DNA from: G942493275 sp942493275 | GTDB taxonomy: Bacteria; Actinomycetota; Coriobacteriia; Anaerosomatales; PHET01 | Direction of reading: 5' to 3' | DNA length: 64,000 nucleotides | Assembly: GCA_942493275.1 (NCBI GenBank) | Contig: OW818687.1 | Coordinates: forward strand, 1,736,001-1,800,000 | Part shown: in pieces, positions 50,405 to 59,452 of the stretch | Numbering within the stretch: position 1 is the stretch's first letter | Layout of the letters: each line of letters starts with the position of its first letter | The notes under the pieces: generated by a model | Database searches by the model: none | What the model was told of the DNA's origin: nothing | Seen by the model: only the letters and a program-made list of their open reading frames with translations | Made by a program: the position numbers and the translations under genes

Positions 50405-51517
50405 GTGCCTCAGGCGTTCGCACGTCTACGATCCCCGCAGCGTGGCGTGTTGGCGATGGTGTTGTTTGCCATCGTTTTCTTCGGCTTGTTCGGGGCTCCG
50501 GCGTTCGCGTATGACGAGGCTGTTCCTCCCACCGGCAGGACCTGTCCCGAGTGCCACGGACCCAACTCGGTCGCGCCCGAAGGTGCGGTCGATGCCGGGC
50601 GCAAGGGGCCGCATGGCGGCTACACGACCGGAACCGCGCGCTGCGAGACTTGCCACACGCTTCACGGCCCTTCGCCCTACGCCTTGGCGCTCGTTGAGGT
50701 CATCGATGATCCGTACGGCCCCACGATGTCGGACACCTGCCTGGTGTGTCACGATGGCACGGGCGGGCAGGGCGTCTACGGCGCCATCTACCAGCGCACC
50801 GGCGTGGACCCGGGTGATCCTGCAATGCCCGGCGGAGCGCATCGTCTCGACGTGGGCGCCGCGGGAATCATGGTGCCCGGCGGCAATGCCGACGGCAGCG
50901 ACGCGATGGTGCAGTTCAGCGGCCGGGACGGGGGGCTGAGCTGCGGTGACTGCCACAGCCCGCACGATGGCGGCACGGTGGAGCCCTTCGTGGGAGACCG
51001 TATCCGCACAAACGACGACACCACTTCCGCGACTGCTACGAACCGGCTTCTGCGCAAGCAGCCGACGTCGAGCATCATCGCGGTGAGCGACTACGGTTCC
51101 GACTGGTGCGAGTCGTGTCACAAGGGCCGCCACTCGCAGGGCGGCAACTCGGGCAATCATTCGGCTGCCGACACCGTCACGGCCCCCGGGTGGTTCTACG
51201 ACAACGTCGAGCGACTGAACGTAGCCGGAACCGCGCGTGACGCGGTGCCCGGGCCGCTCGGAGGCAACAACCGAGGCTACATCATGCCGGAGCCGCGGGG
51301 CAGCCAGGCATACCCGATCTGCCAGCAGTGCCACGAGGACGCGCGGGACGTGGGCAACGTCACGCAGTTTCAGCTGGATGCAAGTGAGACCTTCTCGGTG
51401 TCCCTCGATGGCGGGGCCGCCGGCAATCCTCAGTTCCAGAACTTCCCGCACGAGGCGTACAACGATGGGATGCTTGTAGAGGACCCCACCGTGTTGTGCA
51501 CCAACTGCCATGTGTAG
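50405..51517 (+). CDS. Secreted 7-haem c-type cytochrome
   Basis: GTG 50405 has AGGAG 6 bases upstream and gives a typical signal peptide (about 1-35, ending APAFA). ATG 50360 would overlap the likely promoter. The 370-residue protein carries CPECH, CETCH, CLVCH, CGDCH, CESCH, CQQCH and CTNCH. The CHTLH and CHSPH sites supply possible distal histidines. The segment PHGGYTTGTARC resembles PHGGYSTTTVKC in the 6-haem cytochrome at 5733. No anchor is seen. It precedes a larger 15-haem cytochrome, suggesting the two form a chain outside the membrane. Confidence 0.92.
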   Translation: MPQAFARLRSPQRGVLAMVLFAIVFFGLFGAPAFAYDEAVPPTGRTCPECHGPNSVAPEGAVDAGRKGPHGGYTTGTARCETCHTLHGPSPYALALVEVIDDPYGPTMSDTCLVCHDGTGGQGVYGAIYQRTGVDPGDPAMPGGAHRLDVGAAGIMVPGGNADGSDAMVQFSGRDGGLSCGDCHSPHDGGTVEPFVGDRIRTNDDTTSATATNRLLRKQPTSSIIAVSDYGSDWCESCHKGRHSQGGNSGNHSAADTVTAPGWFYDNVERLNVAGTARDAVPGPLGGNNRGYIMPEPRGSQAYPICQQCHEDARDVGNVTQFQLDASETFSVSLDGGAAGNPQFQNFPHEAYNDGMLVEDPTVLCTNCHV

Positions 51518-51622
51518 GCGACACCACCGATGAGTGACGGGCAGCACACTGACTTGAGCAACGTAGACCGATACACAACACGGGCACCCCGTGCCCTCGT
51601 GGCTCCTTCGCGAGGAGTTGGT

Positions 51623-54600
51623 GTGCGGCGTACGTTCGCATCGCTGTCAGCGGTTGTGGCGGTCTCACTCGTCGGCGTCCTTTCGGTCGCAAGCGCTGCA
51701 GGCGCTGCTCCTGACTCTGCGTTCGGACACATCGCGACCCTCGGGTCGTTCGACGGTGCTGCGGTGTCCGCCGGTCGTGTCGCATACAGCGATGCGGTAG
51801 GCGGTGACTGGGACGTCTACGTCCGCGGTGCGTCAGCCGAGCGTCCTGTTCGAATCACCGGCGAGGGCGATCAGATGACGCCCGACATCTCCGGCAGCGT
51901 TGTCGTGTTCGTCGACTACTCTCGCGGGGATGCGGATATTCGCGGCTACGACCTCATACAGCGTCGTTCCTTCGACATCTGCAACCAGCCCGGAAACCAG
52001 GTGCGTCCCAGGATCTCGGGCGACTGGGTCGTGTGGCTCGAACTCGGAAGCGGCTCGACGGGCAAAGTCAACGCGCTCAACATCCGCACCGGGGAACAAG
52101 TGGCGGTCGCCGCTTCCAACGCCTCCAACGCCGCAATCGGCGGCTCGCTGGTCGTCTACGAGGACTACTCCGATACCGGCGCTGACATCAGGGCGTTTGA
52201 CCTGGAGTCCGCAACAGCGCAGGTCGTCGCGGCCGACGCTCAGCCCGAAGTGCTCCCGAGCACCGATGGCGACTGGGTGTTCTGGGCCACCACCGGCAAA
52301 GACGGCACCTTCGACGTCAAGGGCGTACAGCTTTCGACGGGTGGCACCGCGCAGATCGCCGGCGCGGGAGAGCAGACGTCGCCGGTTGTCGAGGGCGGCC
52401 GCGTCTACGCCATCGACCGGACCGACGGCCGTGCGATGCGGGTCGTCGCCACGCCGCTCCCGGGCTCCTCGGCGGTTCGTGAGACCTACTCGCGCTCAGG
52501 GGACGTTGTCGCGTTCGACGCCGAGGGCGACAACCTTGTCTGGGTCTCAGGCACGCAGGGCGAATGGCGGATCAGCGCCGAGATCGGTCTCTCCCGATCC
52601 GCGCGTGTCGCCGAGTGGCTTCGCGGTGCGTGGAGCAGAATCGCGCCGGTCGAGTACGCATCGTGGGCCGATACCGAGCAGAGCATGGCCGGTGCAGTGA
52701 ATGCCGAGAAGATCGGCGCTATCCGCGCCCCCGGTGCCGTCACTGCCCGGATCATCACGGATTCCCAGGTGAAGGTCGCCTGGAGGGCGCCCTACGCATC
52801 GGTCGGGGTGGCCAACTACGACGTCTATCGCTTCGGTCGCCCGATCAACACCGGAAATCTCGCGTCCGCCACCAAGATCGCGAGCGCGATAACCACCATC
52901 ACCTACACGGACACCATCTCGCCGAGCACTGACACCACGATCAAGGCCGGCTCCTACTACTATGCGGTCGTTGCCCGTGACAACGAGGCCATTGAGAGTC
53001 CCATCTCGGCCAGCGTGTCGCCCAACCCGCATGGCGCGACCGTCTACGGCGGCGCCGTGAACGGGTGCCTCATGTGCCACGACCTGCACGGGAGCACAGT
53101 CGCGACCGAGGGCGCACTCGGGGCCGCATCCGCCGCCGGATGCTACGACTGCCACGGCGGTACCGGGGGCACCAGCGCCTACGGTGCCGGGGCGCTCAAC
53201 GACATCCAGGCCGACTTCGCCGAGGATTCGGCGGTCGCGACCCAGGGTCCGAGCACGCCGAGCGGCGGCTCCATCCACCGCAACACCACGATGGTGCAGC
53301 GTCAGAACGAGTGCTCGGCATGCCACAACTCACATCGGCGCTCGTACACCGTCACCGCGGCGGGTGCGTACGACGCGGCGGCCTCGTACTCGAAGAGCCT
53401 TCGCGCACAGCTCACCACCACCCCCGCCGACACGTTCGCCGAGTGGCCCGACACGGCTCCTGCCGGCAATGCGATATGCCTGTCGTGTCACGGCTCCAGC
53501 GCGACGCCCATGTCGATAGCCGGCGGCGCAACCGCGTACTCGCAGTCGGGCGGAAACCACGAGTCGAGCGGCGGGCGCACCTACAACGCATCGGCGCACG
53601 GTCCCTCGACGGTGACCAGCACCACCGCGATCCCGGGGACGCAGTGCGAGGTGTGCCACAACCAGCACAGCTCCGCGACGGCGCGGCTGGTCGACTATCG
53701 CAACAGCGGGACCACGAACCCCAATGCCAACAAGCAGGGCAACCTGTGCACCAACTGCCACAACTCGACGACGCCGGCGGCGTGGAACGGACGAGTGGTC
53801 CCGACCGAGTTCACCAGGGCCTCGTCGCATCCGTCGGTCGCCACGACGGCCGCAGGAGTCGCCTCGGCAACATGCGTGTCGTGCCACAACACGCACTTCG
53901 TGCAGACGGGCGGCGCCGGGTCGTGGGCTACGGCACGTGTCTCTTCGCCCACCAACACCGGAGCGACGGCGACAGACTCGACAACGTTCTGCCTCGGTTG
54001 CCATACCGGCTCTGCAGGTGACGGAAGCATCACCATCGCCAAGAGCTGGAGTTCGTCCACGCTGATTCCGTATCAGGTCTTCATGCGGCCCTCGACCACG
54101 TGGCCGTTCTTCAGCGGCTGGAACAAGGACTCGGTCGCCGGCGGTGCGATCACTTTCACCGGCTCAGGCCACTACAACGCCACGGCGGCCAACGGTAAGG
54201 CGCTGTGTGAGACATGCCACGACCCGCACGGTTCCGATTTTGGCAGTCTGACGGCGTGGTACAGCGGAGGCCAGTCGTGGTCGGCGGGCACTCCGAACGC
54301 CGCGCTGCGCACCGGCAACCTGAGCACGAACGCCTCGAACCGCAGCGCCGCCTTTGGCAAGTCGGTGTCGTTCGAAGAGGCCCTCTGCCTCCAGTGCCAT
54401 GGTGCTGCCGCGGCCGGAACTTCCAGGACCATCAAGGACGAGGCCGCTGCCAACGTGACGGTCACCGTGAAGAAGTCGCCGGGTGCTCAGAACATCGAGA
54501 CCGGCATGTTCTCGACGGTGTACGTCCACGGGATCCAGAGCTTCGGCGGCCGTCACTCCAACACGGAGACGGCGGCGAACCTCGTGGGCAACCAGGCGAG

Positions 54601-55564
54601 CCGCCACGTCGAGTGCGGGGACTGCCACGACCCGCACGCCGCGCGCAACAATGGGACCCCCGGTCAGGCCTACCACGTTGCCGGATCGAGCATCGCCGGC
54701 AACGCGCTGCGCGGGGCCACGGGCCTCATTCCCGCGTGGACGTCAACCAAGTACGACGGCACCAACGGAGCTGTCCGAGCCGCTGACGGTACCCCCAAGC
54801 GATTTGACGGCACCGCTGCCGGCAGCAACGGCGACTACGAGGCGTACCTGTGCTTCAAGTGCCACGCGGGTGATGCAAACGGCGGCCGGTACACGGTGAC
54901 CACCGGATCAGGTCTCCATACCGCGACCAACGTCGCAGCCGAGTTCAATCCGGTCAACGAGTCCGGTCACAACGTGCTGGGCGCTCAGACTACGTGGCCC
55001 AAGACGAGCGTCGCGACCGGCATCCTGCTGAATAACTGGAACTTCCCGACGACCAACGTGTTCCGTACCGGCTGGACGGTCACCTCGAAGGTCACGTGTA
55101 CGGACTGCCACACTTACGAGGCCGCTGGCGGCCGAGGGCCTCACGGCGGGGCCAACGCCTACATGGTTCCGAGCGTCGACGGTGCCTACGTTCGCTACTA
55201 CAACAATGCGTTCCTGGTGGCCAACACCTACGGAATGTCCCCCGGAACCATCTGCTCGAAGTGCCACGATCTCTACGACGGGGCTACGTGGGGCAATACG
55301 GTGCATGCCGAGCACGTCGGCCGAGTCGGCAACAACCAGTGCTCTGACTGCCACACCAAGATCCCGCACGGATGGCGACGCCCGCGTCTTCTCGGCTACA
55401 CGAGCGATCCCGCGCCGTACAACTCGAACAACCTCACGGGCTTCACCCGGACAGTGAGTGGTACGGACCGCAACTACCCGGAGGATTGGGCCGTGAAGGA
55501 CAACTGCGGTCAGTCAGGGTGCGCGAGCCACAACGCGACACCACAGGGCACCGCGTACCCCTAG
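51623..55564 (+). CDS. Secreted 15-haem cytochrome with propeller and FN3-like N-terminal domains
   Basis: GTG 51623 follows AGGAG by 5 bases and opens a signal peptide (about 1-28); ATG 51530 is a weaker option. Of 1313 residues, about 35-330 form a TolB-like propeller ('DGDWVFWATTGKDGTFDVKG' type repeats). Residues about 370-470 look like a fibronectin type III domain ('VKVAWRAPYASVGVANYDVY'). The rest has 15 CXXCH motifs, several as CXXCHXXH or CHDPHGSDFGS. It ends in IPHGWRRPRLL and a C-X4-C-X2-H stretch shared with the cytochrome at the window start. A terminator and ResB-CcsA pair follow. Inferred role: cell-surface electron transfer, with the propeller mediating docking. Confidence 0.92.
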   Translation: MRRTFASLSAVVAVSLVGVLSVASAAGAAPDSAFGHIATLGSFDGAAVSAGRVAYSDAVGGDWDVYVRGASAERPVRITGEGDQMTPDISGSVVVFVDYSRGDADIRGYDLIQRRSFDICNQPGNQVRPRISGDWVVWLELGSGSTGKVNALNIRTGEQVAVAASNASNAAIGGSLVVYEDYSDTGADIRAFDLESATAQVVAADAQPEVLPSTDGDWVFWATTGKDGTFDVKGVQLSTGGTAQIAGAGEQTSPVVEGGRVYAIDRTDGRAMRVVATPLPGSSAVRETYSRSGDVVAFDAEGDNLVWVSGTQGEWRISAEIGLSRSARVAEWLRGAWSRIAPVEYASWADTEQSMAGAVNAEKIGAIRAPGAVTARIITDSQVKVAWRAPYASVGVANYDVYRFGRPINTGNLASATKIASAITTITYTDTISPSTDTTIKAGSYYYAVVARDNEAIESPISASVSPNPHGATVYGGAVNGCLMCHDLHGSTVATEGALGAASAAGCYDCHGGTGGTSAYGAGALNDIQADFAEDSAVATQGPSTPSGGSIHRNTTMVQRQNECSACHNSHRRSYTVTAAGAYDAAASYSKSLRAQLTTTPADTFAEWPDTAPAGNAICLSCHGSSATPMSIAGGATAYSQSGGNHESSGGRTYNASAHGPSTVTSTTAIPGTQCEVCHNQHSSATARLVDYRNSGTTNPNANKQGNLCTNCHNSTTPAAWNGRVVPTEFTRASSHPSVATTAAGVASATCVSCHNTHFVQTGGAGSWATARVSSPTNTGATATDSTTFCLGCHTGSAGDGSITIAKSWSSSTLIPYQVFMRPSTTWPFFSGWNKDSVAGGAITFTGSGHYNATAANGKALCETCHDPHGSDFGSLTAWYSGGQSWSAGTPNAALRTGNLSTNASNRSAAFGKSVSFEEALCLQCHGAAAAGTSRTIKDEAAANVTVTVKKSPGAQNIETGMFSTVYVHGIQSFGGRHSNTETAANLVGNQASRHVECGDCHDPHAARNNGTPGQAYHVAGSSIAGNALRGATGLIPAWTSTKYDGTNGAVRAADGTPKRFDGTAAGSNGDYEAYLCFKCHAGDANGGRYTVTTGSGLHTATNVAAEFNPVNESGHNVLGAQTTWPKTSVATGILLNNWNFPTTNVFRTGWTVTSKVTCTDCHTYEAAGGRGPHGGANAYMVPSVDGAYVRYYNNAFLVANTYGMSPGTICSKCHDLYDGATWGNTVHAEHVGRVGNNQCSDCHTKIPHGWRRPRLLGYTSDPAPYNSNNLTGFTRTVSGTDRNYPEDWAVKDNCGQSGCASHNATPQGTAYP

Positions 55565-55590
55565 GCCGTCGTGCAGCGATATCATCTCGA

Positions 55591-55613
55591 GGGGCGGGCC
55601 AGTGGCTCGCCCC
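55591..55613 (+). terminator. Terminator after the 15-haem cytochrome
   Basis: A 10-base stem with one G-T pair (ggggcgggcc / ggctcgcccc) and a 3-base loop, 27 bases after the stop. It is followed by 'ttcgcgt' without a long T run, so termination may be partial, as at 1091. Confidence 0.65.
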
Positions 55614-55646
55614 TTCGCGTGAAGGATCGAGGATGAGGGTCACCGT

Positions 55647-56948
55647 ATGAGTGGTGCGGCGGTCAAAGTCGGCAGGTTTCTGCGCTCGCGCAAAGTCGCG
55701 GTGTGGCTGCTGCTCACGTGCGCGGCCTGGTCGGTGGTCGGCACCTCGGTGCCTGCGGCCTTCACCTCGCCGGTTTTCATCGTTCTCCTGGGCTGGCTCA
55801 CCACGTCGACAGCGTGGTGCGCGTGGGAGCGGACCCGCTCGGCGTTTCGCGCACTGAGGGCGCACGAGGGCGTGCCCACGGCTACCATAGCCCGGCTCGA
55901 AGCCGCTTCGGTGATCGTCACGATTCCTGGTGACGTCGAGACCGCTCGCACAGCCGTGACCGGCGCCCTGCGATCGATCGGACTCAAGAGCCGTGCGACT
56001 CCGAGAGTGGTCGAGGGTCGCTCGGGGCGTCTGGGTCTTCTCGGCAGTCCGCTCTTCCACTGGTCGCTCGCGCTGTTGTTCCTGGTGATTGCGGCCGGTC
56101 AGCTCACGCGCTCCGAGGGGCTGATCGGAGTTCCGGTCGGCGGCGCTGTCGACAATGTTCCGCCCGAATACGGCATCTACTCGCAAGGGCCGATGCGCGG
56201 CGCCCGCAACCAGGACCTCGCAGTCGCAGTCACGGCGATGAGCCTCGAGAACGTCGTTGACGGGGTCGACCGTGGACCGACACCGACTGTTCAGCTCCGG
56301 CGATCGGGGCGGACGGTCGCGCAGGGCGCCGTATATCCCAACAGCCCGCTTCGCTACGGGTCGGTGCTGGTACACTTCGTCGATCGGGGGTTCGTCGCCG
56401 TATTCGCGATATCGGACGCTGACGGCACCGTCGTGGACCTCGAGCGGGCGTACTTCGACTTCGACGAGGGTACGGAGCTCGGCCTGGGCTCGGGTTCAAT
56501 CGACCTTGCGGCGACCGGAATCGCCGGAGCCGCCACGGTGGCCCCCACGCGCCGAGACGATCCTGCGGACGCGCCGAGGGTGCGCATCACGATTCCCGGC
56601 TCGGCAGGCGTGGAGCCGGATCTCGAGATGGCGGTGGGCGACAGCCTCAAGGTAGGCGAGTCAACGCTGACGCTCGAGTCGGTCAGCGAGTATGCCCGGC
56701 TCTCCGTTGTCGACGATTGGTCCGTCTACCTCATCTACCTGCTCTTCGGGTTGGCGACTGTTGGTGTCACGCTTGCAGTGTTGGTGCCGACCAGGACCAC
56801 ATGGGCCCTGCTCACGCAGGTCGGTGATGACGTCGAGGTGCGCGCTTTGACGCTGCGCCCGGGCCGCGACCCCGCGTTCGAGGAGTCGGTCCTCTTGGAA
56901 CTCGGCAGGCTCGGGTCCGGCAACAGGCAAACAGGGAGCGACGACTGA
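55647..56948 (+). CDS. ResB-like cytochrome c biogenesis protein (copy 4)
   Basis: System II maturation protein of 433 residues starting at ATG 55647 after GAGGG. It has helices at about 18-38, 42-60 and 130-150, the last with histidine in 'SPLFHWSLAL' and followed by TRSEG, and another near residue 360. It is the close paralogue of copy 1 at 1142 and supports the longer N-terminus proposed there. The following CcsA begins one base after its stop. Its position after the 15-haem cytochrome mirrors copy 1 and suggests it serves that class of cytochromes (inference). Confidence 0.92.
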   Translation: MSGAAVKVGRFLRSRKVAVWLLLTCAAWSVVGTSVPAAFTSPVFIVLLGWLTTSTAWCAWERTRSAFRALRAHEGVPTATIARLEAASVIVTIPGDVETARTAVTGALRSIGLKSRATPRVVEGRSGRLGLLGSPLFHWSLALLFLVIAAGQLTRSEGLIGVPVGGAVDNVPPEYGIYSQGPMRGARNQDLAVAVTAMSLENVVDGVDRGPTPTVQLRRSGRTVAQGAVYPNSPLRYGSVLVHFVDRGFVAVFAISDADGTVVDLERAYFDFDEGTELGLGSGSIDLAATGIAGAATVAPTRRDDPADAPRVRITIPGSAGVEPDLEMAVGDSLKVGESTLTLESVSEYARLSVVDDWSVYLIYLLFGLATVGVTLAVLVPTRTTWALLTQVGDDVEVRALTLRPGRDPAFEESVLLELGRLGSGNRQTGSDD

Positions 56949-56949
56949 T

Positions 56950-57792
56950 ATGCAGTCTCAGACTGTCGAGATAGTGCTGATGTGGGCCGCGGTGACGCTC
57001 TACGCGCTCTCCGCCATCTTGTTCGCGGTCGGTTTCGTGTTCGGGAAGCCGAAGGTCACTCGCGCTGCGATGTGGCTCGCATTCGCGGGTCTGGTGCCGC
57101 ATGCGCTCGGCATCGCCGTGCGATGGATCCGCGTAGGGCACGGACCCTACCTCGGCTTCTACGAGGTCGTGTCCTCGTACGCGTTCATCGCGGTGGCCAT
57201 GCTCGCGGTGGTGGTGCGGCGTTCTCGAGCGCTCTCCGTGGCCGGCGTCGTGGTGATGCCCATCGCTTTCCTCATGCTGGCGGCCTCGATGCTCACTTCG
57301 AAGGCGGAGCTCGAGATCACGGCCTCGCTTGCATCCTGGTGGCTCGCGATTCACGTGACCTTCGCCAAGCTCTCGTATGCGGCCTTCATCGCATCCTTCG
57401 CGCTCGCCGTGCTCTACCTGCTCCGGAGCCGGCTCGAGTCAGGACGCTTTGGAGACGTGTTCGCCAAGCTGCCGTCGCAGGCGGTGATCGACGACCTTTC
57501 ATTCAGGTTCGTCGGGGTCGGGTTCATCTTCCTCGGAATCATGATCGCCGCCGGCGCGATCTGGGCGAACGAGGCGTGGGGCCGGTACTGGGCGTGGGAT
57601 CCTATCGAAACGTGGTCCCTCATCGCCTGGATCATCTACGCGGTCTACCTCCACCTCCGTCTGACGATGGGGTGGAGCGGGCGCCGGGCCTCGTGGGTCG
57701 CCGTTGCAGCACTCCCCGTTATCGTCTTCGCACTCATCGGCGTGCCCTTGGTCTACCAGTCGATTCACGGCGCTTACCTGCTTGGGTATTAG
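56950..57792 (+). CDS. ccsA: CcsA/ResC-like haem exporter-lyase subunit (copy 4)
   Basis: The 280-residue membrane protein has about eight helices. The WWD signature is complete (WGRYWAWDPIETWSL, near residue 215), and conserved histidines lie in 'AIHVTFAK' and 'VYLHLRL'. It is the closest relative of the CcsA at 2410; the ends 'YQSIHGAYL' and 'YDSIHGAYL' are nearly identical. It completes the fourth ResB-CcsA pair and is followed by a hairpin. Confidence 0.93.
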   Translation: MQSQTVEIVLMWAAVTLYALSAILFAVGFVFGKPKVTRAAMWLAFAGLVPHALGIAVRWIRVGHGPYLGFYEVVSSYAFIAVAMLAVVVRRSRALSVAGVVVMPIAFLMLAASMLTSKAELEITASLASWWLAIHVTFAKLSYAAFIASFALAVLYLLRSRLESGRFGDVFAKLPSQAVIDDLSFRFVGVGFIFLGIMIAAGAIWANEAWGRYWAWDPIETWSLIAWIIYAVYLHLRLTMGWSGRRASWVAVAALPVIVFALIGVPLVYQSIHGAYLLGY

Positions 57793-57818
57793 CCGTTCGG
57801 TCGGCGTGACAAGGGACC

Positions 57819-57834
57819 AAAATGGCGGCATTTT
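57819..57834 (+). terminator. Short hairpin after ccsA copy 4
   Basis: AAAATG and CATTTT form a 6-base stem with a GCGG loop, ending in four T. It is a weak terminator candidate in the gap before the next promoter. Confidence 0.4.
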
Positions 57835-57879
57835 GCCACTCGTTCTGTGCGCTATGACCTCGTTAAGGGGTCTTCAGCG

Positions 57880-57888
57880 TGCTAGAAT
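57880..57888 (+). promoter_or_regulatory. Probable extended -10 promoter of the membrane cytochrome operon
   Basis: TGC-TAGAAT is a good extended -10, about 72 bases before TTG 57960. The -35 is poor. Confidence 0.5.
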
Positions 57889-57959
57889 GAACGCTGGTTA
57901 ACAGTGCCGCCGAACCCCGCATAATGCCTGACGTATCGGCGCGGCACCAAGGAGGGTCG

Positions 57960-59438
57960 TTGAGCGATCCTGAGGCCGTCTACGACGGCCAGGACATCGG
58001 GCCAGAGGAGCAAGAGGACGACCAGCGACGCAGGCGCCGTTGGTGGGGGCTTCTTGCCGTCATCGTCCTCCTCCTGCTGCTCATGTGCTGCATCGTCACC
58101 ACCGCACAGGTGTGGGTCAGCGGGGGCCCGGAGCAGGCCCGGTTCGTCGCGCGCAACGTCGAGTGCCTCCAATGCCATACCGAGCTGATTCCTGACTTCA
58201 ACAAGCCGGCGGTTCACAACCCGTTCGCGCTCAAGGAATGCACGGCGTGTCACACGCCGCACGGCAAGAAGATCGAGGTCACGGTCACCGAGGGGCCCGC
58301 GCAGGCCTGGAGGCGCTTCCGAACCGGCATCCAGTGGCTGCCGCTTCGCTGGTGGTTCTCGCTGTATGAGACGCCGGCGGTGTCCGTCGGCGATGCGGCG
58401 GAGGGCGGGGGAGGCACCTCCACCGCTGGCGGTGACGAGGTCAAGGGTCCCGACTCAATGCTCGTCATGCCCGAGCAGTCGCTGTGCTTCTTCTGCCACG
58501 GAAGTATGGGCGCGAAGCTCTCCGAAGCCTATCCGCACCAGCCATTCATGACTGGCCGATGCACCAACTGCCACGATCCGCACGCCTCCGACTATGGTTC
58601 GCTTCTGGCGATGGCGCCCGACGAGATCTGCTTCACCTGTCATCCGATGGGTGAGCAGCTCTCCCGCGACCAGGCTCACGAGCCGGCCAAGGACGGCTGG
58701 TGCATCGACTGCCACGATCCTCACGCATCGGACTTCAAGGGCATCCTCGTCACCAATCAGCGTGCCCTGTGCTTCCGCTGCCACCCCGACATCGCGACGA
58801 TGGGCGGCCTTCCCGTCCAGCACCAGCCCTTCCTGAACGATCAGTGCACCGGATGCCATCAGCCGCACGGTTCGGATCACGAGCCGCTGCTGAACGCCGA
58901 ATCTCCCAAGCTGTGCTACAACTGCCACCCGTCGATCGAAGACCAGTTCGCGTGGCCCAGCGCCCATCCGGTAGGCGTCAAGATGACGTGCAGCAGCTGC
59001 CACGACCCTCACGCCGCGCAGTACTCGGCGTTGTTGACGGCCAAGGACAACCAGTTCTGCTACCAGTGTCACAACCAGATCCGCGCGGTCTATGAGGGGT
59101 CGCTTCATAACCGCAGCCTGTGCGTCGGTTGCCACACGCCGCACGGCTCGAAGTGGGAGCCGATCCTGCGCGACAGCAACCCCGAGCTGTGCTTCCGGTG
59201 CCACGTCACGGACGACTATGACGAGTCCAACGAAGCCGTCTACCGCAACAAGCATCCTGTCAGGCCGGTGAGGTTCGACGTCAACGCGAACAAACCGCTG
59301 ACCTGCACAAGTTCGTGCCACAACCCCCACGGGAGTCCGTATCCCGGCATGTTCAGGTACTATTCATGGCCTAGAGACGGAAACTGCGTGATCTGCCACA
59401 AGGTGACCGAGGGCAACATGGTCGGAGTCGACTACTAG
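57960..59438 (+). CDS. Membrane-anchored paired-CXXCH multihaem cytochrome (about 15 haems)
   Basis: TTG 57960 is chosen because AAGGAGGG (57949-57956) precedes it; ATG 57924 lacks a ribosome site. The 492-residue protein has an acidic tail and one transmembrane helix (about 28-50). Fourteen CXXCH sites and one CX3CH (CTSSCH) follow. They occur as doubled motifs ('CTNCHDPHASDYGS', 'CTGCHQPHGSDHEP'), the paired-CXXCH pattern (PF09699). CX2CH and histidine spacing is regular, giving a chain-like haem array held at the membrane surface. It begins an operon with a NapC-like cytochrome and a Rex-like regulator. Inferred role: electron relay from the quinone pool outward. Confidence 0.93.
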   Translation: MSDPEAVYDGQDIGPEEQEDDQRRRRRWWGLLAVIVLLLLLMCCIVTTAQVWVSGGPEQARFVARNVECLQCHTELIPDFNKPAVHNPFALKECTACHTPHGKKIEVTVTEGPAQAWRRFRTGIQWLPLRWWFSLYETPAVSVGDAAEGGGGTSTAGGDEVKGPDSMLVMPEQSLCFFCHGSMGAKLSEAYPHQPFMTGRCTNCHDPHASDYGSLLAMAPDEICFTCHPMGEQLSRDQAHEPAKDGWCIDCHDPHASDFKGILVTNQRALCFRCHPDIATMGGLPVQHQPFLNDQCTGCHQPHGSDHEPLLNAESPKLCYNCHPSIEDQFAWPSAHPVGVKMTCSSCHDPHAAQYSALLTAKDNQFCYQCHNQIRAVYEGSLHNRSLCVGCHTPHGSKWEPILRDSNPELCFRCHVTDDYDESNEAVYRNKHPVRPVRFDVNANKPLTCTSSCHNPHGSPYPGMFRYYSWPRDGNCVICHKVTEGNMVGVDY

Positions 59439-59452
59439 GGGACGGAATTCGG

